From Ignavibacteria bacterium (GTDB taxonomy: Bacteria > Bacteroidota > Ignavibacteria > Tepidaquicellales > Tepidaquicellaceae), in the NCBI GenBank assembly GCA_016719565.1, contig JADJYU010000003.1, positions 708,545 to 772,544 on the forward strand: DNA of 64,000 bases. The letters are read 5' to 3'. Positions 1 through 7,520 of this stretch are shown piece after piece; position 1 is the stretch's first letter, and every line of letters starts with the position of its first letter. Made by a program: the position numbers and the translations under genes. The notes under the pieces are model-generated. The model saw only the letters and a list, made by a program, of their open reading frames with translations. It searched no databases and was not told where the DNA came from.

Positions 1-127
1 AAGCCAGATTACCGTTTACATCAAACGCTATCTGACCTGAAGTAAAGATCAGATCACCGTATCCTACCGCCTGTGAATATGGTCCGACAGGCTTTGCCGC
101 TGATTTGGAAAATAATATTTTTTTCAA
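1..127 (-). CDS. ridA: RidA/YjgF-family enamine/imine deaminase (partial, C-terminus outside window)
   Basis: The first 42 codons are readable on the minus strand, beginning with a TTG codon at 127..125 followed by KKILFSK. The stretch PVGPYSQAV at about residues 13-21 and the following LIFTSGQIAFD are the N-terminal signature of RidA, which hydrolyses reactive 2-aminoacrylate-type enamines in the cytosol. Known RidA proteins are about 125-130 residues, so roughly two thirds of the gene lies beyond position 1. No in-frame ATG is present upstream, hence the TTG start; no Shine-Dalgarno sequence is visible. It lies 35 bp downstream of parB on the same strand and may be co-transcribed with parAB. 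Confidence 0.82.
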   Translation of the reverse strand, partial: MKKILFSKSAAKPVGPYSQAVGYGDLIFTSGQIAFDVNGNLA

Positions 128-162
128 ATTAATATAGTGTTAATTTATTTATAGTGGAATAT

Positions 163-1047
163 TTATTCGTCGCATTTATCCATGATCCTTTCAAGATCAT
201 CATTTGAAAAATAATCAATAATTATTTCACCTGAATATTTTGATTTTCTTTTAACGGTTACTTTTGTCCCGAAAAAATTCCTGAGTTTATCTTCCACGTT
301 TTGAATATAAGGGTCATATATTTCACCAAGCTTCATTTTCTTTGCCCTTGGTTTCTTAACGCTGCCTTTTGTAATTTCTTCAAGATTCTTTACAGTAATA
401 TTTTCATTTACTATTCTTTTCCAGAGTGTGAGCTGATCATCTTCATTATCTATCCGCAGAAGCATCCTTGCATGGGCTTCGGTAATTTCATTTTTTCTCA
501 GTGAGATCTTAATTTCAACGGGAAGTCTCTGCAGCCTTAGAAAGTTTGCCACAGTACTTCTGTTTTTTGAGACCTTTTCTGCAATTTTTTCCTGTGTGAG
601 ATTATATACTTCGATCAGTTTATTATAAGAGTCGGATAATTCCATAGGATTCAGATCTTCCCTCTGTAGATTTTCGATCAGCGCGAGTTCAAGCATATTT
701 TCATCAGTCTCATCATTTGCTTCATAATAATATACCGGGACTTTCTCCAATCCCAGCATCTTTGCAGCTCTTAATCTTCTCTCACCTGAGATAAGTTTGA
801 ATCCGGTTTCAAATCTTCTTACTGTGATCGGCTGAATAATCCCATTTTGTCTGATTGACTCCGCAAGTTCGTTCAGTTTTTCATCATCAAAATCCTCACG
901 CGGCTGAAAAGGATTTGTCTGTATAAGTGAAACGCTGATCTCTGCGGAATTTTTTTTCGAATTCTCTTCAGTAAAAGATATATCAATTTTCTTTTCATCA
1001 AAAATTGCGGAAAGCCCTTTTCCCAGAGCCTGCGGTTTATTATCCAT
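163..1047 (-). CDS. parB: Chromosome-partitioning protein ParB (Spo0J family)
   Basis: This 294-residue protein binds parS sites and loads condensin; ParB proteins are CTP-dependent DNA clamps. The ParB/sulfiredoxin-like N domain holds QPR (48-50), the arginine-rich box GERRLRAAK (88-96) that contacts CTP, and ENLQREDLNPME (125-136). A helix-turn-helix follows (about 150-172, TQEKIAEKVSKNRSTV), then a C-terminal dimerisation region. The N-terminus LGKGLSAIF matches the family's ParA-stimulating peptide, supporting the chosen ATG. It starts 22 bp after the parA stop, so the two form an operon in the standard parA-parB order. No parS-like 16-mer was noticed nearby. Confidence 0.95.
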   Translation of the reverse strand: MDNKPQALGKGLSAIFDEKKIDISFTEENSKKNSAEISVSLIQTNPFQPREDFDDEKLNELAESIRQNGIIQPITVRRFETGFKLISGERRLRAAKMLGLEKVPVYYYEANDETDENMLELALIENLQREDLNPMELSDSYNKLIEVYNLTQEKIAEKVSKNRSTVANFLRLQRLPVEIKISLRKNEITEAHARMLLRIDNEDDQLTLWKRIVNENITVKNLEEITKGSVKKPRAKKMKLGEIYDPYIQNVEDKLRNFFGTKVTVKRKSKYSGEIIIDYFSNDDLERIMDKCDE

Positions 1048-1069
1048 TTATTAAATATTAAAAAATTTA

Positions 1070-1897
1070 TTATGATTCGCTGATTTTGATATCTTTAAAT
1101 TCTGAAGCATTATCCGTTTCAAAGCCATTCCTCGAAAGAAATTCCCTGCCGAGTTCCATATAGTTTAAAGCTCCGGTAGATGTTGGTTCATATACAATGA
1201 TTGGTTTGCCGTAACTGGGTGCTTCTCCTATCTTAACATTTCTGAATATTTTCGTGCTGAAAACTTTTTCACCGAAAAATTTTCTTAATTCAGATTCTAT
1301 CTGATTAGAAAGCTTCAGCCTGGAATCAAACATTGTCAGCAGATAACCTTCGATATTCAGTTCAGGATTGAAAATATTTTTTACGTTTTTAATTGTATTG
1401 AGCAGCTGTGACAAACCTTCGAGCGCATAGTATTCGCACTGAACAGGAATTAGCAGCGAATCAGCGGCGTTCAGAGCATTGACTGTGATCAGTCCGAGTG
1501 AAGGCGGACAATCAATAATTACATAATCAAAATCATCCGGATTTTCATTTATGAAGTTTCTTAATTTATTTCTCAGTATGCTTTCTCTTGAAGGCAGATC
1601 CACAAGTTCCAGCTCAGCTGCAACAAGATTAATGTTCGAACAGATTATCTTCAAATTCTGAATCCGGGAATCTTTAATACATTCTGTGATATTTTTTTCT
1701 GAAATGAAAACTTCATACGTAGAGCTTCCGTCAGGTGAAGTATCCAGACCTAATCCTGAAGTTGCATTTGCCTGAGGATCAGCGTCTATTAGCAGCACTT
1801 TCTTCCCGTAAGCTGATATCGCAGCAGAAAGATTTATTGCGGTAGTAGTCTTACCTACTCCGCCTTTCTGATTTGAAATTGAAATTATTTTTGTCAA
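1070..1897 (-). CDS. parA: Chromosome-partitioning ATPase ParA (Soj)
   Basis: This 275-residue ParA/MinD-type ATPase drives chromosome-origin segregation with ParB. It has the deviant Walker A motif KGGVGKTTT at residues 11-19 with both the signature and catalytic lysines, the A' motif LLIDADPQANATSG (35-48), and a Walker B region VIIDCPPSLG near residue 127. It has no long N-terminal HTH extension, as is normal for the short chromosomal Soj type. It is the upstream gene of the parA-parB pair and is preceded by the UPF0173 hydrolase on the same strand. Confidence 0.95.
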   Translation of the reverse strand: MTKIISISNQKGGVGKTTTAINLSAAISAYGKKVLLIDADPQANATSGLGLDTSPDGSSTYEVFISEKNITECIKDSRIQNLKIICSNINLVAAELELVDLPSRESILRNKLRNFINENPDDFDYVIIDCPPSLGLITVNALNAADSLLIPVQCEYYALEGLSQLLNTIKNVKNIFNPELNIEGYLLTMFDSRLKLSNQIESELRKFFGEKVFSTKIFRNVKIGEAPSYGKPIIVYEPTSTGALNYMELGREFLSRNGFETDNASEFKDIKISES

Positions 1898-1939
1898 ATT
1901 AATTGCGGTTAACTTAAGTGATCCCCGAAATGGATTTAT

Positions 1940-2617
1940 TTACAGTTCAACTGAATCACCCGGATTCATAACAATACATTTTCTGCCTATTGATTCTATT
2001 TTTCTTTTAAAGTCATCTGCATCTGCTTTTATTACTTCAAAAGTATTATAATGCACAGGTATGACAGTTTTGGCATTCAGAAATTCAGCAGCTTTCACTG
2101 CATCGTCAATTCCCATTGTGAAATTATCTCCGACAGGAAGACATGCAAAATCAATTTTATTCATTTCTCCTATAAGCTTCATATCATAAAACAATGCTGT
2201 ATCTCCGGCATGGAAAAAAGTTTTCTCCCCGAAATTTATGATAATGCCTGCAGGATCTCCGGCGTAAGCGCCGTCAGGTGTTGATGAAGAATGATGAGCC
2301 AGCGTTAGTTTAACTATTCCGAACGGAAATTCAAACGATCCTCCGAGATTCATTGCATGAGTTGAAATTCCTTTTGCATCCAGATAATAAGATAACTCTG
2401 CTGTGGCAATTACTTTTACATTTTTATCCGAGGCGATCGCAGGCGTGTCACCAAAATGATCCGCATGACCGTGAGAAAGAATTATATAATCGCATTTTGC
2501 CTGCTCTGCATTTATATCGCATAACGGGTTTCCGGTTATAAACGGGTCTATATAAATTACTGTATCATTATGATTTATTTCAACAAAGGAATGGCCGTGG
2601 TAAATAATCTTAGACAT
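1940..2617 (-). CDS. Metal-dependent hydrolase, UPF0173 / metallo-beta-lactamase fold
   Basis: This 225-residue cytosolic protein has the metallo-beta-lactamase metal site HGHADHFGD (49-57), a downstream HAGDTA motif and a C-terminal PVHYNTF histidine, all in the order of the UPF0173 (UlaG-like) family. Length matches the family (about 225-230). The substrate is unknown. It ends 42 bp before parA on the same strand, so it may be the first gene of the parAB transcript. There is no signal peptide. Confidence 0.88.
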   Translation of the reverse strand: MSKIIYHGHSFVEINHNDTVIYIDPFITGNPLCDINAEQAKCDYIILSHGHADHFGDTPAIASDKNVKVIATAELSYYLDAKGISTHAMNLGGSFEFPFGIVKLTLAHHSSSTPDGAYAGDPAGIIINFGEKTFFHAGDTALFYDMKLIGEMNKIDFACLPVGDNFTMGIDDAVKAAEFLNAKTVIPVHYNTFEVIKADADDFKRKIESIGRKCIVMNPGDSVEL

Positions 2618-2733
2618 AGCGTAGATATTTAAAAAATTTTTATAAATTACTATTTAATAGAAACTAATTCAATTTGAATTAAAATGCCATTGAAAGCAAA
2701 TTCAATATTAATTCTGATCTTTAGTTCTTTAAA

Positions 2734-2763
2734 GCGGTTGGTGGATGGAGCAACACCAACCGC
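2734..2763. repeat. Perfect 10-bp inverted repeat in intergenic region
   Basis: GCGGTTGGTG (2734-2743) and its exact complement (2754-2763) flank a 10-nt loop. It lies in the 269-bp gap between the divergent UPF0173 and citrate synthase genes. No T-run follows on either strand, so it is not a canonical terminator; it could be an operator or a REP-like palindrome. The rest of the gap is AT-rich with no other clear structure. Confidence 0.5.
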
Positions 2764-2852
2764 GGCGAAATAATAATTAAAAAATAAGTAAAAATCTTTT
2801 AAAAAACCTATCTCAACCCAATTCTTATCTTTTTACTTAAAATCAAATGGTT

Positions 2853-2860
2853 TATATTTG
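2853..2860 (+). promoter_or_regulatory. Candidate Bacteroidota-type -7 box for citrate synthase
   Basis: TATATTTG matches the TAnnTTTG -7 consensus known from Bacteroidota primary sigma factors and lies 26 nt before the citrate synthase ATG. No clear TTG -33 box is seen at the expected distance, so the call is tentative. Confidence 0.3.
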
Positions 2861-2886
2861 CTATTGAATAATAAAACTTATCAAAT

Positions 2887-4170
2887 ATGTCAAAATTACT
2901 GAAAGAAAAGTTATCTACTCAGATACCCGCATTAAGAGAGGAAGCGAAATCTATAGCAAAAAATCACGGTTCGAAAGTAATCGGCGAAGTTGCTATTGAA
3001 CAGCTTTACGGCGGAATGAGAGGGATCAAAGGATTGATTTGTGATACATCTGAAGTTGGGTTGCAGACCGGTCTCGTAATACGCGGAATTCCGATTCTTG
3101 AATTAACTGAAAAATTACCGGAAGAAATTTTTTACCTGCTTTTAACAGGCAGCCTGCCAAACGCAGAAGAACTCAATGATCTTCAGAATGATCTGCATTC
3201 CAGAAGCGAAGTCCCTGCTTACGTTTGGGATGTTTTAAATGCAATGCCCGTAGATTCACACCCTATGGCAATGTTCAGCACTGCAATAAATTGTATGGAA
3301 AAGGAATCTGAATTCAGAACTGCTTACAACAAAGGTATCAGCAAAGACAAGATATGGGAGCCGATGTATGAAGACTGCCTTAATATAATTGCAAGAGTGC
3401 CGCAGATAGCAGCCTTTATTTACAGAAAGAAATTTAATAAAGGTGATATGATACCGCCGGATCATAATCTTGACTGGGCGGGAAATTTCGCAATGATGCT
3501 CGGCATCGATGATAAAGACGGCACATTTTCAAAACTCATGAGACTTTATCTCGTGCTTCACTCGGATCATGAAGGAGGAAATGTCAGCGCTTTTACCTGT
3601 CTGGTAATTTCATCTGCTTTATCAGATGCATATTACTCAATTTCCGGAGCGCTAAACGGTTTAGCAGGACCTTTGCACGGGCTTGCTAATCAGGATTGTC
3701 TGAAATTCATTTTGAAAATGAGAGATGATATCGGACATTCGCCGACTGATGATGAAGTGAGAAAATACTGTAAGAACTTACTTGACAGCGGCGGGCTGGT
3801 AGTCGGATACGGACACGCTGTATTGAGAATTACTGATCCGAGGTTTACCGCCTTTCTTGATTTCGGTAATAAAAATTTTCCTGATGACGGAGTGTTTAAA
3901 ATGGTGGCTCAGCTTTTTGAGATAGTTCCGGATCTTCTTAAGGAACAGGGAAAAGCAAAAGATCCATGGCCAAATGTAGATGCAGCAAGCGGTTCGACTT
4001 TGTATCATTACGGATTAAAAGAATATGATTTTTATACTGTACTTTTCGGAGTTTCCCGGATCCTCGGATTTTCATCACAGATGATAGTTGCAAGAGCGAT
4101 GGGCTCTTCCCTTATCAGACCAAAATCAGTGACCACCGACTGGATTAAAAAAGAAATAGCCAAAGGTTAA
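2887..4170 (+). CDS. gltA: Citrate (Si)-synthase, eukaryotic/mitochondrial-type
   Basis: This 427-residue TCA-cycle enzyme condenses oxaloacetate and acetyl-CoA. The catalytic triad is intact: His264 in GPLHGLANQ, His310 in GYGHAVLR and Asp365 in PNVDAASG; LHSDHEGGN (224-232) is also present. The N-terminal extension, IRGIPI/LLLTGSLP segment and overall length match the mitochondrial-type (type I, dimeric) family rather than the hexameric Gram-negative GltA. The usual PGYGHAV proline is missing (VVGYGHAV). No targeting peptide is present. The gene is monocistronic, with its own intergenic promoter region and a strong terminator just after the stop. Confidence 0.93.
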   Translation: MSKLLKEKLSTQIPALREEAKSIAKNHGSKVIGEVAIEQLYGGMRGIKGLICDTSEVGLQTGLVIRGIPILELTEKLPEEIFYLLLTGSLPNAEELNDLQNDLHSRSEVPAYVWDVLNAMPVDSHPMAMFSTAINCMEKESEFRTAYNKGISKDKIWEPMYEDCLNIIARVPQIAAFIYRKKFNKGDMIPPDHNLDWAGNFAMMLGIDDKDGTFSKLMRLYLVLHSDHEGGNVSAFTCLVISSALSDAYYSISGALNGLAGPLHGLANQDCLKFILKMRDDIGHSPTDDEVRKYCKNLLDSGGLVVGYGHAVLRITDPRFTAFLDFGNKNFPDDGVFKMVAQLFEIVPDLLKEQGKAKDPWPNVDAASGSTLYHYGLKEYDFYTVLFGVSRILGFSSQMIVARAMGSSLIRPKSVTTDWIKKEIAKG

Positions 4171-4175
4171 TATTT

Positions 4176-4205
4176 ATAAGGGGCTGGAAAATTTCAGCCC
4201 CTTAT
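4176..4205. terminator. Bidirectional terminator between citrate synthase and surE
   Basis: An 11-bp perfect stem (ATAAGGGGCTG at 4176-4186, complement at 4195-4205) with an 8-nt loop is followed by AATTTTAATTT. It begins 5 bp after the citrate synthase stop and overlaps the surE stop codon on the opposite strand, so it probably serves both convergent transcripts. Confidence 0.75.
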
Positions 4206-4972
4206 AATTTTAATTTCCAGTCTTTCAGTTCTTCCAGCATTTTATAATCAGTAAGATCATACTGAATCGGAGTAACTGTAATATATCCTTCTTCCATTGC
4301 CTTCTGATCAAATTCAATTGACTTATCCAGACTTGCCATCTTCCCCGTCAGCCAGAAGTATTCTCTTTTATTCGGATCAATACGCGAGTCGTAATAATCA
4401 TCCCAGTAAGATTTTCCCTGTTTAGTTACAAGTACTCCCTTTATTTTACCGGCAGGCTTTGCGGGAATGTTGACATTCAGAAGAGTTCCTCTGGGAAGTC
4501 CCTTCTTCAAAACCATTTTTGAAATAACGGAAGCAAATTTTGCCGCGACGGAAAAATCCCTGTCAGTAAAACTTGCAAGTGAAAATGCGATCGAAGGAAT
4601 GCCGAGTATAGTTCCTTCCGTAGCTGCTGATACCGTTCCTGAATAAATAATGTTAATCGCTGTATTAGCTCCGTGATTTATTCCTGATAAAAGCAGATCT
4701 ATTTTTTTACCTTTAAGAAGATTTCTTATAGCAAGTTTTACAGAATCCGCAGGTGAACCTTCCACAGCATATCCGTAAAAATTTTTATCTATCAGATTTT
4801 TATTTACTCTTATCGGATTTGAAACAGTAATCGAATGTCCTACTGCGCTCTGCTGCGTATTCGGCGCAACGACAATAACGTCAGCAAACTTTCTGATCTC
4901 TCTCCAGAGAGCTTTGATACCTTCGGATTCAATACCGTCATCATTGGAAATAAGGACTGTTGGTTTTTTCAT
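4202..4972 (-). CDS. surE: 5'/3'-nucleotidase SurE
   Basis: This 256-residue SurE survival-protein nucleotidase dephosphorylates nucleoside monophosphates. The N-terminal metal-binding NDDG (10-13), Ser42 in NTQQSAVGHS and Asn99 in SGINHGANT match the conserved metal and phosphate ligands. Length is typical (about 250). The ATG overlaps the obg stop by 4 bp (ATGA), indicating translational coupling with obg. Confidence 0.94.
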   Translation of the reverse strand: MKKPTVLISNDDGIESEGIKALWREIRKFADVIVVAPNTQQSAVGHSITVSNPIRVNKNLIDKNFYGYAVEGSPADSVKLAIRNLLKGKKIDLLLSGINHGANTAINIIYSGTVSAATEGTILGIPSIAFSLASFTDRDFSVAAKFASVISKMVLKKGLPRGTLLNVNIPAKPAGKIKGVLVTKQGKSYWDDYYDSRIDPNKREYFWLTGKMASLDKSIEFDQKAMEEGYITVTPIQYDLTDYKMLEELKDWKLKL

Positions 4973-6027
4973 TTATACTTTTCCTGTTTATTAATTTTTT
5001 CTCTTTTTATTAACTCCGCCTCTTCCCTTAATACGCTTATCTTACTCCACATTAGGTCTTTGAGCTCTTCAATGTTTTCATCAGTAAAAGAAGAGATAAG
5101 GATTTTCTCTTCTTTTGTTTTTAATTTTACAAGTTTCTTTCTTAATTCTTCCGTAATGGAATCAACTTTAGTAAAGCAGATGATCCTCGGCTTATCTGTC
5201 AGATCCGCTTCGAAATTTTTCAGCTCTTTCATGAGAATAGTATAATCTACCAACAGATCTTTTTTCAGCTTAGCTTTTTCCAGTTTGGTCGAGTCGAGAA
5301 GTATCAGAAGTATTCCCGTGCGTTCGATATGTCTGAGGAACTGTATGCCGAGACCTTTTCCGTCTGAAGCTCCTTCTATAATACCCGGAATATCAGCGAC
5401 AACAAAAGAGTCGTATTCCTTGTACCTCACTATACCTAAATTGGGAACAAGAGTAGTGAACGGATAGTCTGCGACCTTTGGACGCGCGGCTGAAATTTTA
5501 GAAATGAGCGTGGACTTGCCTGCGTTCGGAAATCCCACAAGTCCTACATCTGCTATTAGTTTTAATTCTATTATAATATTCTTCTCTTCACCCGGTTCTC
5601 CGTCCTGCGCCATTCTCGGAGCGCGGTTTGTCGAAGTCTTGAAATGATTGTTTCCTTTTCCGCCTTTACCGCCCCTTAATAAAATTACTTCATCTTCATT
5701 TTCAAGAAGTTCGGCCAGCTCTTCACCTGTCTCCGCATCTTTTACGATACTTCCGCAGGGAACAAGTATAACTTCATCCTCACCATGCTTACCTGTCTTT
5801 AATCCGCCCTGTCCGTGCTCTCCCCGCTTAGCTCTTATATGTGCTTTGTATCTGAAGTCGATCAGGGTAGAAAGCTGTGAAGTGGCTTTAAATACAATAT
5901 CACCGCCTTTTCCTCCGTCTCCGCCGTTTGGTCCGCCTTTAGGTACATATTTTTCCCGTCTGAAACTTATGCAGCCGTTTCCCCCGTCTCCGGATTTAAT
6001 ATATATCTTCGCTCTGTCTAAAAACAA
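4969..6027 (-). CDS. obg: GTPase Obg (CgtA), ribosome assembly
   Basis: This 352-residue Obg-family GTPase takes part in 50S assembly and stress control. The glycine-rich Obg fold spans residues 1-158. The G domain follows with G1 GFPNAGKS (165-172), G2 TTL (191-193), G3 DIPG (212-215), G4 TKVD (286-289) and an ISSF G5. It ends shortly after the G domain with a charged tail, so it lacks the OCT domain seen in some Firmicutes Obg. The upstream neighbour stops 2 nt before its ATG and surE overlaps its stop, forming a tight three-gene unit. Confidence 0.95.
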   Translation of the reverse strand: MFLDRAKIYIKSGDGGNGCISFRREKYVPKGGPNGGDGGKGGDIVFKATSQLSTLIDFRYKAHIRAKRGEHGQGGLKTGKHGEDEVILVPCGSIVKDAETGEELAELLENEDEVILLRGGKGGKGNNHFKTSTNRAPRMAQDGEPGEEKNIIIELKLIADVGLVGFPNAGKSTLISKISAARPKVADYPFTTLVPNLGIVRYKEYDSFVVADIPGIIEGASDGKGLGIQFLRHIERTGILLILLDSTKLEKAKLKKDLLVDYTILMKELKNFEADLTDKPRIICFTKVDSITEELRKKLVKLKTKEEKILISSFTDENIEELKDLMWSKISVLREEAELIKREKINKQEKYK

Positions 6028-6029
6028 GT

Positions 6030-7346
6030 TTACTCCTTTTCGTGAAAGTGTTCATTAAGTACATCCACAAATTTGAGTACATCTTTGTGATAAATATCCA
6101 CTTTGTTATTTTTAAAAATTTCCTTTAGATGATTAAACGCTTCAAACCATGTCTTGTATGTATTCAGCTTTTCAAAAGATCTCTGACGATAAATTATATT
6201 GGAATCATATACTCTGTTTAAAATTGAATCAAGCTCTTTCTCACTGAATAATTCTTTGAAGTCAATATTTGTGTGCTTAAAAGATTCTTTTGAAACTAAA
6301 ACTTTATCCTTATTTGTATTTGTTTGTTCAGTAACAGTTAAATTTTTATCATCCGATCCGGATTTTTTAATTACAGATCCTTTATCAGTTACCGGCTTTT
6401 CTTCCGGTATAGTATTAAACGTTTCCTGAGTATCTATTTTCCTTTTGATTACAAATCCATCTGACCCTGATGTATCCTTTTTCAGCAGGGGCTTCGGCTC
6501 AGCAATAGTCTGTTTATCCTCTTCTTCGTTATTGTTTGTTCTTTCTGCCGTTACTTCAGGTTTAACAACTTCTTGCTTTATATCTTTTACAACTTCAGGC
6601 TTTGCAGCTTCTGATTTTTCATTCTCTGTGATCTCCTGTTTTTGCATTACATTTGGAGTTACGGCAGGTATATTTTCGTCTGCTGATAATTTACCTGTCA
6701 GGACTTTTATAATGTCTTTGAGCTGAACATTATCTTCATCTCCTGTATCTTTAAGAGCATTGAACTTTGAGATCAGATCGGGATAGTTTTTATCAGCCAG
6801 AAATATTTTGATAAATGAGAACGGTACCGCTGAATCAAGATTGTAACTGTCTTCTTTAAAATCATTAAGGATAAATAACTGAAGAAATACATTTTTTATT
6901 TTCTGACCTGTAATGTCGACTGTAAGTTTTTTATGTATCGCCAGATTGGTACTGTCTATTATATTCTCGATCTCAGCTTTGGTGATAAATATCATTGAGT
7001 TATCATTTATAAAATCCGAGACAGCTTCTGTGTAATATTTATAAAACGGGAACAGACTTAATTTTTTTAATATCTCTGACGGTGATCTTGATTCGAAATT
7101 ATTAAAAAGAAAATTTATCAGGGTCCATTTGGGACGAAGCGCGTAATTGAAATATAGTTTATTCGACTTTACAACCATTGAAGTAATATCTTCAGAAGTG
7201 GTTTCTTCAGTCAGATAAAAAAGCAGATAGTTTTTTGTAAAATCCGATACGTCGCTTTTACTGATTAACTCTTTTGAAATGATGCCGGTAAACTGAAGCC
7301 GGTCAGATTCTTTATTAATTTTTTTCTCTACAAACTCCTGAAACAT
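6030..7346 (-). CDS. Hypothetical protein with helical N-terminus and low-complexity Glu/Lys/Val linker
   Basis: This is a 438-residue protein I do not recognise. Residues 1-215 look mainly alpha-helical. Residues about 230-350 are a low-complexity linker rich in E, K, V, P and T with repeated KPEV/KQEV motifs. The last 70 residues (from about 368, ELFSEKELDSILNRVYDSN) are again ordered and helical. No signal peptide, membrane segment or catalytic motif is visible. It stops 2 nt before obg, so it is almost certainly co-transcribed with obg-surE. The two ordered ends joined by a flexible linker suggest a scaffold or adaptor, but that is inference. Confidence 0.75.
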   Translation of the reverse strand: MFQEFVEKKINKESDRLQFTGIISKELISKSDVSDFTKNYLLFYLTEETTSEDITSMVVKSNKLYFNYALRPKWTLINFLFNNFESRSPSEILKKLSLFPFYKYYTEAVSDFINDNSMIFITKAEIENIIDSTNLAIHKKLTVDITGQKIKNVFLQLFILNDFKEDSYNLDSAVPFSFIKIFLADKNYPDLISKFNALKDTGDEDNVQLKDIIKVLTGKLSADENIPAVTPNVMQKQEITENEKSEAAKPEVVKDIKQEVVKPEVTAERTNNNEEEDKQTIAEPKPLLKKDTSGSDGFVIKRKIDTQETFNTIPEEKPVTDKGSVIKKSGSDDKNLTVTEQTNTNKDKVLVSKESFKHTNIDFKELFSEKELDSILNRVYDSNIIYRQRSFEKLNTYKTWFEAFNHLKEIFKNNKVDIYHKDVLKFVDVLNEHFHEKE

Positions 7347-7460
7347 GGATTGTTTTAATTGGCTTTTAAGAATTTAGCTTATTTTCATTTTTATTTAAAT
7401 GTATTTATTAAAAGTATAAATATCCGGCGTTTCGTTTAATCGAAGGCTTCAATATATTTA

Positions 7461-7492
7461 AAAAAGATCCGGCTGTTAAATACCGGATCTTA
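7461..7492 (-). terminator. Rho-independent terminator of the T9SS substrate gene
   Basis: The stem AAGATCCGG/CCGGATCTT (7464-7472, 7483-7491; 9 bp, 10-nt loop) is followed on the minus strand by six T. It lies 29 bp downstream of the 7521 stop codon. Confidence 0.8.
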
Positions 7493-7520
7493 ATGTCACA
7501 AATAAATGTATAGTTTGAAT

